From NCBI RefSeq assembly GCF_036321145.2, contig NC_086228.1, positions 9,044,001 to 9,108,000 of the forward strand: a DNA stretch of 64,000 nt, read 5' to 3'. The position numbers were made by a program, and so were the translations under genes. Shown in pieces: positions 1 through 10,159 of this stretch. The stretch comes from Pelmatolapia mariae. Taxonomy: Eukaryota > Chordata > Actinopteri > Cichliformes > Cichlidae. Position 1 is the stretch's first letter, and every line of letters starts with the position of its first letter. Under the pieces are notes generated by a model. The model was not told where the DNA came from. It was given only the letters and a program-made list of their open reading frames with translations, and did no database searches.

Positions 1-1690
1 TGTATAATCCACAGGAACCCTGACACAAATCACTTCTCCCCAAAACACAACAAACAGCATTTACTGAGGTTAAACTGTCATCATCAGGAGCATAAACACA
101 AGAACACAGTCGCCTGTTTGACAAAAGCTCATCTTCCGGCGATAACCGAGACGTCTTTGGTCATAGATACAGAACTGACATGTTGCGTATTCAGTATCCA
201 ACATGGGGAATATGATATGATAAATAATACAGGCTAAAACTGCAGGCATTGCATTTTTGCCCCCACACGCGTATAACCTCTAGAAAACGTCTCGGGTCCA
301 GCCAGTGTGAGTTATGAATCGAAGCTCCTGGAGCCACTTCTGTGGTTTGAGAGATCTCAGAAAGCGACTCTTTAACTCACACTTGTTTGACATCGGTAAT
401 GCATCACAGCAATCCTTCTGAGGTTTGCTGTCTCTCTCGCAGCTCACAGGCTGGCGGGGAGGTGGGAAAACACAACGAACGACAGCGACTGACACGGCTG
501 GGTGGGCAACATCTCCCCACACGAGAAAATGCAAATTTCTACAGGAGAAAGTGACGTTTAGAGACGTTTATCTGTGGCTTTTATGTCCTGTCCACATTAT
601 CGGTAATATGCAAACATGAGCCTCTGTGCTAAATTCAGGAACCCGTCTGCCAAATGATTTCCCTCTCAGCATCCGAGGTTCAAAGGCAAAGTGATAGTGT
701 GCAAATGAGGCTTGTTCTTTGATCCGTGATGCCAGTGCACTAATCAGATCAAACGGGAACGCTGATTTCTCAACAGAAGCATCGTTACCAAGAAATAATC
801 AAGAGGCTTCACAATAATCCTTCACGTCGAGTTTGTCAGGTACACCTTTCCCCTAAATGAGACATCGATACGCTCATTATGGTGGTATCACCTGGCTTCT
901 AACATGGCGACAGGTAAGAAGAAAGGTGCTGTACAAATATTGACTTTGGTGAGAGAGTCTCAGCTCATTTTGCTTTTATAATTAACGGATCAGTTGCAGA
1001 AGCTAGAGCAGTGCTGAGCGCACACACTTACTGATCATTAGTTAGAGTCATGTTCACTCGCTACAGCTGCTGGTGGTCTGCTCCTTAATGAACAATTAGG
1101 CCGCACCGTCCGATGAAAAGGATTTTATTTAGGATTTAAACTCCACTGTCAGAACCTTAAACACAGACCTGCAGCTTCCACAGCAAACTTTCAGCAAACT
1201 GACGCTTTGACACGTAAACTAAGAGGTTCAACATTTCCAAGCACGACACTGTTGTTGTTATATCATAGTTTTTTTCTAAAGTGGGAGTAAAGTCTGAGTA
1301 AATCATATGACGATCCACCTGTCACCAGGTTTACAGCTGTTCTCAGTGTTTATGCTCATGGGCTGGGCATAGAGCTCGCTGCCATAAAAAAGGGACAATG
1401 CAGCAATCACGTTAGCAGGGACACTTGAGGACACACACCTGACCCATACCTGGGGACACACACACACCTGAGGACGGCTTGCTCTTGAAGCCATTATTTT
1501 GAAAAGTGACAGTGAGGTGCAGCTAATCCAACAGAAGGATGAAATATGTGATAACCCTGCGTTATTTATACCGTGCTGATAGGAGCATGTCTTGTTCATG
1601 TCTTGAAGTTGTTCAAGGTCAGCACGGGACCACACTCAATACTGTTTAGTCTCTGAGCTGAGGCATCTGTCTGAACCCAAGAGGACGTCT
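1..1690. other. Unique-looking non-coding sequence
   Basis: No gene or repeat family is recognised here. Open frames are short (longest 110 codons, minus strand 1303-1635), low in complexity and without family resemblance. A short imperfect CA-rich patch lies at about 1456-1468. Confidence 0.5.
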
Positions 1691-1729
1691 GTGTAGGTTC
1701 TCAGTGTTCCAGGTCAAGGTTGCATGAAG

Positions 1730-2075
1730 AAAACTGCACTTCTTCAGGTTTGTCAGGCCCTTTCAGCTCTCATCCAAGTGGCTTCTGCAGTTCTAAAGAC
1801 TGATGGAGAGTCCCGCCTATTTAACCCTAACGCCCATACCCCAATCAGTGTGTGGAGTGGTTGTTCTGTTCTGTCTGATAGAACACTGGTTCTCGCCTGA
1901 GCATCTTTGCTGATTTAATAAATGCACAGTTTGGACAAACACGTGTTTTCAGTGGTCACATGATGATGGGGGACATCAAGGGGACAACACCAGTTAGGGT
2001 TAAATACCCGTCACTGTCCATCAGTTTTTAGGATGGAGGACGTCTTCAGGATGAGAAGCGAGAATGAAGGCCAGC
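1730..2075 (-). repeat. Possible Penelope-like retroelement fragment
   Basis: Read on the minus strand, about 1745-1795 contains a stretch of the type 'gaagccacttggatgagagctgaa'-like wording (key words: GAAG, CACTTGGATGAGAG, GAAA). This resembles the motif that repeatedly follows Penelope-type elements in fish. A 'tatttaaccctaa' segment (1817-1830) and a second ACGTCTTCAGGATGAGA patch (2040-2056) fit the same kind of repeat. No coding domain is visible and no boundaries were found. The assignment rests on remembered wording only, and the match could be coincidental. Confidence 0.3.
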
Positions 2076-2079
2076 TGCT

Positions 2080-3860
2080 GGGAGGCACACACACACCAGG
2101 ACACCTGCATCTGTGTCTTGTTTGGGACCGTGACTACACACCTGACAGAAGGCTACACCCCAGCATCACACACAGTAACCCAGCTCCTGATCACTCTTCA
2201 AAACGTGCTTAATTAAGCTGTGACTTCTTCAGATTGAGTGTAACGTCTCATTCAAGTACGTTATAAGCTAAAGGGTTTGGAAAGAACACAGCTGACGTCC
2301 TTTGAAAGCAAATGTGCTTAAAAACAGACGATGGAGGCAGGAATTTCCTCTGCTGCTCCTCAACGATTCTGCAGACGTACAAAAAAGGCTTTCTGCTGTT
2401 GAAGCAGAGAGACTGAGAAAGACAAACAGAGAAGCTGTGGAGCAGTGGTTTTGAAGGATGAAAGACATCAGATACACGTAAATTTTGACCTGAGTAATGC
2501 TGGGTATGCTAGGTAATCAGCATGGAGCAGCCTCAATTAGGAGCTCAGAGGAGACAGATGAGCGGGGAAATACCTCCATCATCCATGACCGAACATCTGG
2601 TTTCTCTTACTCCTCGTGAAGACTAAATGCGCATAAATAATATGTTTTTGCACATTCTTGGCTCTGAGCTTGATATTCTCAGTTGATCTGACTCTGGTGA
2701 GTGACCGCTGGAGATCCAAACCTTTGAAATATGAACACACACGTATAAAAAATGCTTTTACAGCTATAGGGGATCACATATCATGTGGCTGATCTAAACG
2801 AGCTGCCACTGATTGGCTGCATGGAGCTGACTGTAAGTGAGAGCTGGACTGAGCTCTCAGAAGTCCTCACTGAGGTCCTCTCAGAGCTGAAGCTACCCGA
2901 CTCTTACCGTGTCAAGCAAAAAATCCCACGTGACAACGTGCACAGGAACTGTCGAGTCAACTGAGGTGGGCCGACAGAACCGGTTCAGAGATTGTTTTGT
3001 TAGTTCCACCTGCTCGCAGTCATTTCCCCTCCTCACCACCTGACCGCAGCTGATGCAATCAAATCTGCAGAAACGCCACAGGCTGTGGTGACGCAGCTCG
3101 TCTACACAGCATAAAAACACACCAAAACCTTTTTTTCTGTTCTCTGTGTCACACATTTACACAATATTAAAAAGAGCATTTACAAAATATTATCAACAAA
3201 TAAAATGAACAAAGAATCTGAGTGGAGCTGAGTGCACAGCGGTCTCTCAAGCACAGCAGCCAGGCTTGATGCATCATTTAAATGCTTCTCTAGAAAGTTC
3301 ATGTTCATCTGAGCGTCAGGAAACAAGCTAAATTTATTTCTGGGTGAGACATCCAGCGGGACTCTGAGCTCTCTGTCAGAGAGATGGAAGTTAAAGATGG
3401 AGGGAGCAGGAAGTCCTGGCCACATCCACGGGGAATTTCAGAGAAAAAGAAGGGAGAGGTGAGAACATGTGAATCAGTGATTTCATCCCCAAACTGAACT
3501 TCCTCCAGAGACACGGCGCTGTGGCTTTGACAAATTTCCACGATGACGACGCTCGCGGTGCATTAGCGGCTGTGCAACCAATACACACTAATCATCTGAA
3601 CTGAGATACCTGAAATGATTATCGTTTGTCAGAAACCTTATTTGGGCTTTCAGCTCCCTCATTTTCATTACTTTTATGTTTTCCTCCATGTCAGCCTGTG
3701 AGGTGTTTATTTTAATCAGAGTTCACAGAAATCTACTCAACAACTTTCCTTTAAAAATAAAGAAACTGTTTTTAAGAGTTTAATGACTGAGATCTTAGTA
3801 GTGACCATCGCTGGCAACAACGGCGGAAATACACTCAAGAATCGGTCAAATTAATCATTC
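2080..3860. other. Unique-looking non-coding sequence
   Basis: No gene, RNA or repeat is recognised. Several overlapping minus-strand open frames of 65-87 codons (2893-3588) show no domain and compete with one another in different frames, as expected of chance. Confidence 0.5.
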
Positions 3861-3867
3861 AGATTAA

Positions 3868-4388
3868 AGTTCTTGACCTTTCATTGTCATCTATGTGGAA
3901 GCTGCCATCTTTGTAGTTTTCAGTCGTCAGGATTTTGGTTTCAGACATACTGAGTAGTATTCCCATGTTCTGGCTTTCTCATTAAACAGTGCAAAGTGGT
4001 GTTCTCTACAAATCTGAGGTTGCCAATATTTCATCCACCAATCAAAAATCTTTCTTGATTATCCGGTCAGCATTCCAGAAGAGCACATTTCAACATATAG
4101 GATGATTGGATGCATCCTATTCTAGCACACGTTCTAAACCATTCAGTGTCTCCATACTCAGTCCAGAAGCTTCTTGGTCTTCATACAGTATTCTTATGCG
4201 GTTAATCAGATGGGTAGAAACGCCCACGACCTTTAATGTCCTCCAGAAGTATTGATGGTCCCCACAGTTAAAACTTTACTGTAATATATAAAGCATAGGT
4301 CGAAACTTTGCTGATATTCTTTGGGTTTTTTCCCATAATCCAGCTGATGTTAGCAATATCATCACTGGTCTTTTCCTAAAACCAGACA
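3868..4388 (-). pseudogene. Decayed non-LTR retrotransposon reverse transcriptase (BovB/RTE-like)
   Basis: On the minus strand, short conceptual segments line up in order with a LINE reverse transcriptase. They are DIANISWIMGK (about 4370-4338), LINRIRILYEDQEAS (about 4214-4170), TEYGDTEWF (about 4166-4140), RIGCIQSSYML (about 4125-4093) and NLRFVEN (about 4025-4004). In related enzymes these correspond to the DQxANIRWIM, LYxDQEA, GxTEWF and RQGCILSPYL blocks, and to the catalytic YADD block. Here the YADD position reads FVEN, so the catalytic aspartates are gone, and stops and frameshifts separate the blocks. It is an old, inactive fragment of the palm/fingers region. The order of motifs makes a reverse transcriptase origin fairly secure. 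The clade name (BovB/RTE) is from memory and less certain. Confidence 0.75.
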
Positions 4389-4399
4389 AAGATTCAGAT

Positions 4400-5370
4400 C
4401 TGTAATTGTGTTACAGGTCAAAGACATCGATGCCACACCAAAGAAAGGTTCCAGCCAAGAGTCCTGGAGGTGGTTTTAATTGGTTTTTGTGCACTGGTTT
4501 TACTGGTCTGGTCACCATGAGGTTGTAAGAGGCTGTATGTCATCCATGAACCAAAACGAGTTTGGCGCCTCTGATTTAACCTTTGGAAGACCTTCAGCTG
4601 CCGCTCAGCCCAAATTTTAATTAGGAGTTAGTCCCTTACAGCAGGCTCCTAAAAATAATTCTTCTTTAACATCATGTAAACATACCATGTTCCTCTGAGA
4701 GAGCTGTCTCTAAAAGCAAACTGTTTCACATTATTTTATTATAACAGTGAGAAAAAGACTGCATCCATTGTCTGCTCTCAAATGCCATTTCAGCCTCACA
4801 CCCCACCCTGTCCATCCAAACCCGTTTTCTCTGTTCTGCTCACCCAAGCGTGGCCACAAGTTTACGCACACACACAAGAAGAGTGCGTAAACAGCGAGGA
4901 AGGCCTCCAATTTTACATTGTGTCTGAGTCCGAAAAAAAGAAAACATCCCGTCTGGCTGTAAAGGCCTCAGTGGGAATCCCTAATTGCAAACAAAGGCTG
5001 TCTGGACACCGGCATTCTCTCTCAGCAGGCAAACACAAACGCACCATTATGCAGACTGGTATCAGAGGCCACGGGCAGAGTTCAAACTGGTGTCGGATGC
5101 TGCTTATCGGCAACACAAACATGTGTCAGAACAGGGGTCACGACAGGCCGTCCCGCTGGCCAGGCCACCCGCTCCTCGCTCCCAACTCATCACACGCCGC
5201 TATGTCGTCCGGACCTGCTGGCGTCAAACGCTAACGTACCTTTCGCCCCGTCTGCGTCATGATTGGAGAGGATGGAGACCTTACAGACTTCCTTAAAGGT
5301 TGTGTCATGTCAAATGGCACATTTGATTAGTGGGAATGTGCAGAATGTTCTCTCCTGCACGCTGGCAGGA
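4400..5370. other. Non-coding sequence, no recognised element
   Basis: No assignable repeat. A 150-codon open frame (4782-5234, plus strand) overlaps open frames on both strands, has no hydrophobic or domain pattern, and is judged chance. Confidence 0.45.
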
Positions 5371-5380
5371 ATAAAGCTTC

Positions 5381-8162
5381 CAGAGCAATTGATCTGGACT
5401 CCTTTGATCAGCTCCATCACCTAGTGGGGGTGGGGGGTCATAGTTTGGTCCCACCTTCACTGTTGTGATTGGTGTGGGGGTAGGGACAGGCTTAGGGCGT
5501 CGGGGGGTTCCCCAGGAGCATCTTCCTTGGGGGGCTCAACCCGGGGTAGCGGTCATGGCCAATTAAGGGCTCTGTTGGCTCTTAGGTGACGGTTTCCTCG
5601 TGGCTGCGTGCAGTGGGGCTAGGGGAGGGTCTGTGCTGACGGACGTGGGTTACTGACCTGGTAGCCTGGCTGCCCCTGGGTGGGTCCGGGACGGGCGTGA
5701 GGTTCTGGGGGCGCTCCGTCTCTGGGCTGGGGCCCTGGCCGGGCCTCGGGGGCTCGGGTCCTGGTTGGTGTGTTGCTGGGGTTGTGGGCGGGTGGGTATA
5801 TGGGGGCCCAGTCCTGGCGCAGGGCGCCGCCGGTGCATTGAGCCACCTGGGGGACTCTTCAACTGGTGGGGGAGGTTGTCACATCTTGCAGGAGCTTTCC
5901 TCTCCTCAGGAATTCTCTCTGCAGGAGGGGGAGATATAGGAGAGGTGGAGGAAGATCTCAGCCTGGGCGTCTATTGTCTTGTGTAGTCTGGAAGATGAGT
6001 GGATGATGGGGTGGGTGTAGTTTTCTCTGTAGTGGGGTCGGGTGGGCTGTCCCGGGCTCTATGGGGCCGGGCGGCACTGCTGCACTGGGCCCTGGTCCGG
6101 ATGGGCCTGGGCCCCCTTTCCCTGGCGGGTTGCAGAGCATGGGGGTGCCTACTGGGGTCAGCGGGGGAGCTGGCCCCAGGGAGGGGACACTTGCCCCTCC
6201 CTTTCTTCCCTCCCCATCTCCAGCTGCCTCCCTCTTCCCGCTCCACCACAATCACCCACACATGCAGGGCCTTGGGGTAGGGGTGTGTCACCAGGGTGCA
6301 GAGGAGGCATCCCCCCCCTCTGTCCCCTTCTGGCTGCCTCTGCCTCAATTTTATCTCACAACTTAGACATTCACATTACTCACACTCTCATAACACATAC
6401 ATATAGGATCTTGGGGGTGGGCTCACAACACGGACTCCAAATTACCATCAGGGTGTACACCTCACCCCTGGCGTCGTTGCCCACCTCTCAATTTTAAATA
6501 CACGTAGACATTGAGGGCTATCAGGAGGGGCTATGCGCTTACCTGCTGCTCTCTGGCAGGTAGCTCCATGCCCTCCTGGGTTTTAATTGCACCTTAGAAC
6601 ACATATACATCAACACTACATATGAGCGGGTAGAGGGAGGTTTGGAGTCTTCTCACACCCCCGGTCTCTGCGGCCTGCTGGAGCGGGGGGGCTAGGAGGA
6701 GGAGTTGGCCGTCCGACTGGGGTCTGGTGTGTGGGGCCTCCCTGCTGCTGCGGAGTCGGGGCAGTCTGCTTCTCCCCACTGCAGGGAAAAGGGTAACACC
6801 ACCTGGGTCTGGGTGCAGTTTCCCCCTCCAGGGGCAAGGGTACCTAGACCCGGTTCTTAGAGTACGCTTGGGGAGTGTGATTGTGTGTACAGCGTCTCTT
6901 TATGTCTGTCTCCACGTTGGTTGAGTGTGGAGTAATTGCCTATGAGAGCATGAGGGTGGGAATGGATGTTTGTATTTGAGTGTGCCTGTATGTCTGTGTC
7001 TATATGTCAGGTTGGGTATCAGACGCCACCTCTCTGGGGACATCTCAGGCCCTCCAAGGTTTGGAGGCCTATCTCCCCCCACCACTTCCCCTGCCGGTGG
7101 CAGACGCCCTCAGACATCGATGCGTTGGTGGTTCTTTGTGTCCGGGGGTGGGCGTCCGGGTACACACCGGCTCACTCCTTGGTGGCTGCTTATCGGGGCC
7201 TGGAACCTGGGGCTCGCTTGGGCCACTTCGGGGGTGGGGTGCCCTCGGCCTCTCGGCCTGGGGCTCGGTCACTCAGGCACAGCTGGCTGCCGGCGGAGCT
7301 CACGGGCACGTCACTGCAACCCCCCCTGGCTTCTGCTCCGCGGCTGCTGAGTGATCCCTCATCTGGGACTCTCCTCAGCTCTTTCTGGGACAGTGGCGCG
7401 GCTGCCCCTCTGTTGGTCTTCCTTGGTCTCTTGTGTTCTGGGGGCCTCTGGATGTCTGGAGTTTTGATCTCCTCCATACCTGCTTCATGCCCTGGAGGAT
7501 GGGACTGTGGCCCCCCACACCCTCTAGCAGATCATTACATTAAGGAACCTTTTAAATACAAGCGCGCTCATGCTCACAGGTGTACACACAGGTGATCACA
7601 CACACAAACTACACCCTTTTTGGCTCCTACCTCAAAGCACACTGTGCGCTGTCGATCTTACGTGCTGCACAATAATGTTTAATATTAAGTATTTAGTGTT
7701 ATATTCCCATATATCATTGTGATGTTGTTTATTCTATTACTCTCGTTTTCTTCTGCTTGTTTTCTTTTTTCTTTCTCAACAGGTGATCCAGGTGATCGAT
7801 ATATGTATTTTTTGTCTGCTTATTTTGTTGGTTTTTGTTTTTTGCCCTTTATCCCCGTCCCTCTTCTCCGCTGTTTTTTTTTTTTTTTTTTTCCCCCTCT
7901 TTCTTTCTCCCTTTTCTTTTCCCCTGTCCCGTATCTAGCAAGTAAAAAAATAAATAAATAAATAAAATAAAATAAACAATAAAAGGTAAATCAAATGGAC
8001 CATTACGGCAAGGCTGGGATGGTCCATTTGGTAAAGTAAATCCGTTGGGCATCTTTCTTCGCCTTTAGACAATAATTCTGATGGCAAAAGAACCAAACGG
8101 GACAGGTTTAAAAAAAAAAAAAAAGAAGTGATCTAAAAAAAAAAAAAAAAAAAAAAAAGAAT
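5381..8162 (+). mobile_element. A-tailed LINE-like insertion with a G-rich body
   Basis: The 10-mer ATAAAGCTTC occurs at 5371-5380 and again at 8163-8172, directly after an A-rich tail. This is the layout expected of target-primed reverse transcription. The body from about 5420 to 7560 is strikingly G-rich on the plus strand, then becomes T/C-rich (7720-7930, with a T-run at about 7875-7892). It ends with a conserved segment (about 7920-8108) and two A-runs (about 8110-8124 and 8134-8157). The last ~190 bp recur in inverted orientation at 40419-40685, which proves it is an interspersed repeat whose 3' end is at the A-tail. Many open frames of 60-209 codons exist on both strands because GC-rich sequence has few stops. 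None shows endonuclease or reverse transcriptase motifs, so this looks like a 3' untranslated region or a 5'-truncated copy. The family is not identified and the 5' boundary is provisional. Confidence 0.6.
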
Positions 8163-8792
8163 ATAAAGCTTCATGAATCCCCACGGCAATGAAGCATGTG
8201 TCTGATTTTTCTTTGAATAAACACTGTTTTCCAGGCTTCAGGATCAATAAATGAAACATTATCTTTAAGCGTTCACATGTTGAACCAACAGCTGCCCGTG
8301 TGCTGCTCAGTCAGGGTCTGATAGGAGTTTTAGTCACAGCGGCGATCTCTCCGCTGGACTCGAGATTATTTTCTTTGCTCTGATGGGCTTTTTAAGTGTG
8401 GCTGCAGCTGCTGAGGTTTACTTCTGAAAGACAGGTTTTGGTTTCTGAGTTGGCACGTGAGACCAGAGTTTGGGTCTAATTAGGTTCTGTTATCCTTACC
8501 TCACCAATGAAACACGTTTAAAGCATAAAGGAGTGCAGGTGAGAAGCAGCAGAAAGGTAGGAAACACAATGTGCTTTTCAAGCGAGGCTGTCAGAGCTGA
8601 AAGCGCGCTGAAGCGTTTGTGACAGCTCCGGCAGCCTCAGCTGGGGGCTATTCCCGTACATGCAGACAGACGAACATTGTAAGTGACAGACAGTCAAGTG
8701 TGGCAGCAAAGAACTTCCTTTATTACATTTTTATTGTCTTTATAGTCACGAGGGGCTCAAACTGGTTAATTAGGGAAAGATTCTGGTTTTAT

Positions 8793-8985
8793 GACACCCC
8801 ATCGCTTCATATGGCCGCCCCTCCCTGAGCCTGGTTCATCCTGTAGGTTTCTTCCTGTTTAAAGGGAGTTTTTCCTTCCCACTGTCGCCAAAGTACTTGC
8901 TCATAGGGGGTCATGTGATTGTTGAGTTTTTCTCTTGTATGTATTATTGTAGGGTCTACCTTACAATATAAAGTGAGATATATAA
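8793..8985 (+). repeat. L2-like LINE 3' fragment (plus orientation)
   Basis: The segment contains the run TTTCTTCCTGTTTAAAGGGA, then CTTCCCACTGTCGCCAAAGT, then TATTGTAGGGTCTACCTTAC. The reverse complement of the same words occurs at 32434-32700. The 3' end is shortened: after the TACAATATAAAG block the usual GCGCC tail is missing and an RTE-like fragment follows at once. Confidence 0.75.
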
Positions 8986-8990
8986 AGAAT

Positions 8991-9202
8991 GAGATCACAG
9001 ATACAAGCAGCAGAAATGAGTTTCCTCTGAATGATGTCAGATGAGCACTTTGCTCATTTGGAAGGAGCTCAGAGCTGATACTGGTATCACCTCCTAGGTG
9101 AGGTGTTTTGGACATGACCGGAACTGGCTTGGGAACACCTCAGTGTCCCCTGAGAAGAAGTGAAGGAAGTGGCCGGAGGATGGATATACAGATGGGTGGA
9201 TG
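8991..9202 (+). pseudogene. RTE/Rex3-like LINE remnant, C-terminal and 3' part
   Basis: The wording GAGATCACAGATACAAGCAG and CAGAAATGAGTTTCCTC, then TGGGAACACCTCAGTGTCCC and GAAGTGAAGGAAGTGGCCGG, matches successive parts of the C-terminal region of a common teleost LINE. The same family is seen at 37640, 46990, 50612 and 52181. Internal deletions and frameshifts leave no usable reading frame. It ends in a short GGAT/GGTGGATG patch, as expected for a family with GATG-type 3' repeats. Confidence 0.65.
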
Positions 9203-9209
9203 TTAGAAG

Positions 9210-10080
9210 GACAACCTTAGTCTGTATACAAATCTGTGGCTGGTTTAGGATTGTAAAGACCAAAGCACCTGTTTTAATGAACGAGAAGCCAGAAAGTCCA
9301 GCATGTTCCACTGATGAGCTTCTCGCAGTTTGTCAGCAACACTTGTCATTTATGTAATTTAATCACTGCTGTTCCTAAAAATCCATGTGGCTCTGTGCTG
9401 GAGCCTCACAAATGGATGGAGACCTTCACATTGTTGATGTTTTATCAGATTTTAAGCTTGTTTTGCATTTTTAAAGAAGCCCACTTATTTCAACTGCTGA
9501 GGGCTGGTGTGTGTTTCTGCTACAGATAAAAAAAACACCAGTCTGTCGCTGGGCCCAGAATAAAAGCACTAATATATATTTATAATAATCAGTTTCTATT
9601 GTCTGTGATCAGAAACCTGAAGCACTGAAATAAAAGAAGCGCGGTGACGACCTGACTGCACCTGACATTTACAGCGATGCATCATCAGGATATTTCTGGC
9701 TGTGATGATGGGTGATAGCGGCGCAGAGTTCAGTGGATTGTTTGCACAGATAAATTAAGCTCCTCCAAGCTTTCTGAGTGTCGCTAACATCGTGATTGGA
9801 AATGTCAAGTAACTCTGTCAAGTGTTTCAGCTGCAGAGCCGAGAAATACATTGTTTCAGTCATCACAGTTTGCTACACAGAATTTCAGTTTCAGCAAATC
9901 TAAAAAGTTTGAAGGTGTTTATAATCAGACCCAGCTGAGAACTTTGAGACAAATGTTCCTCACAAAACAGAAAATCAGGAACAATTTAAGAATCCACAGG
10001 AGAAAAAACACCAGCTGCATCAGACGAACTGCAGAATACACAAGAGAAGCAATCACCATCATGATCACTGCAATCATTCA
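9210..10080. other. Non-coding sequence, no recognised element
   Basis: AT-rich patches and short open frames only. The region runs up to a CA microsatellite. Confidence 0.45.

Positions 10081-10081
<1 letters not shown>

Positions 10082-10156
<75 letters not shown>
10082..10156. repeat. (CA)n microsatellite
   Basis: Uninterrupted AC dinucleotides for about 75 bp. Expected to vary in length between individuals. Confidence 0.98.

Positions 10157-10159
<3 letters not shown>

Noticed and set aside
5697..7595. Many overlapping open frames of 60-209 codons in the GC-rich block.
   Set aside because: They occur in all frames on both strands, are Pro/Gly/Ser/Arg-rich, and contain no LINE motifs. 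They follow from low stop-codon frequency in G-rich DNA.
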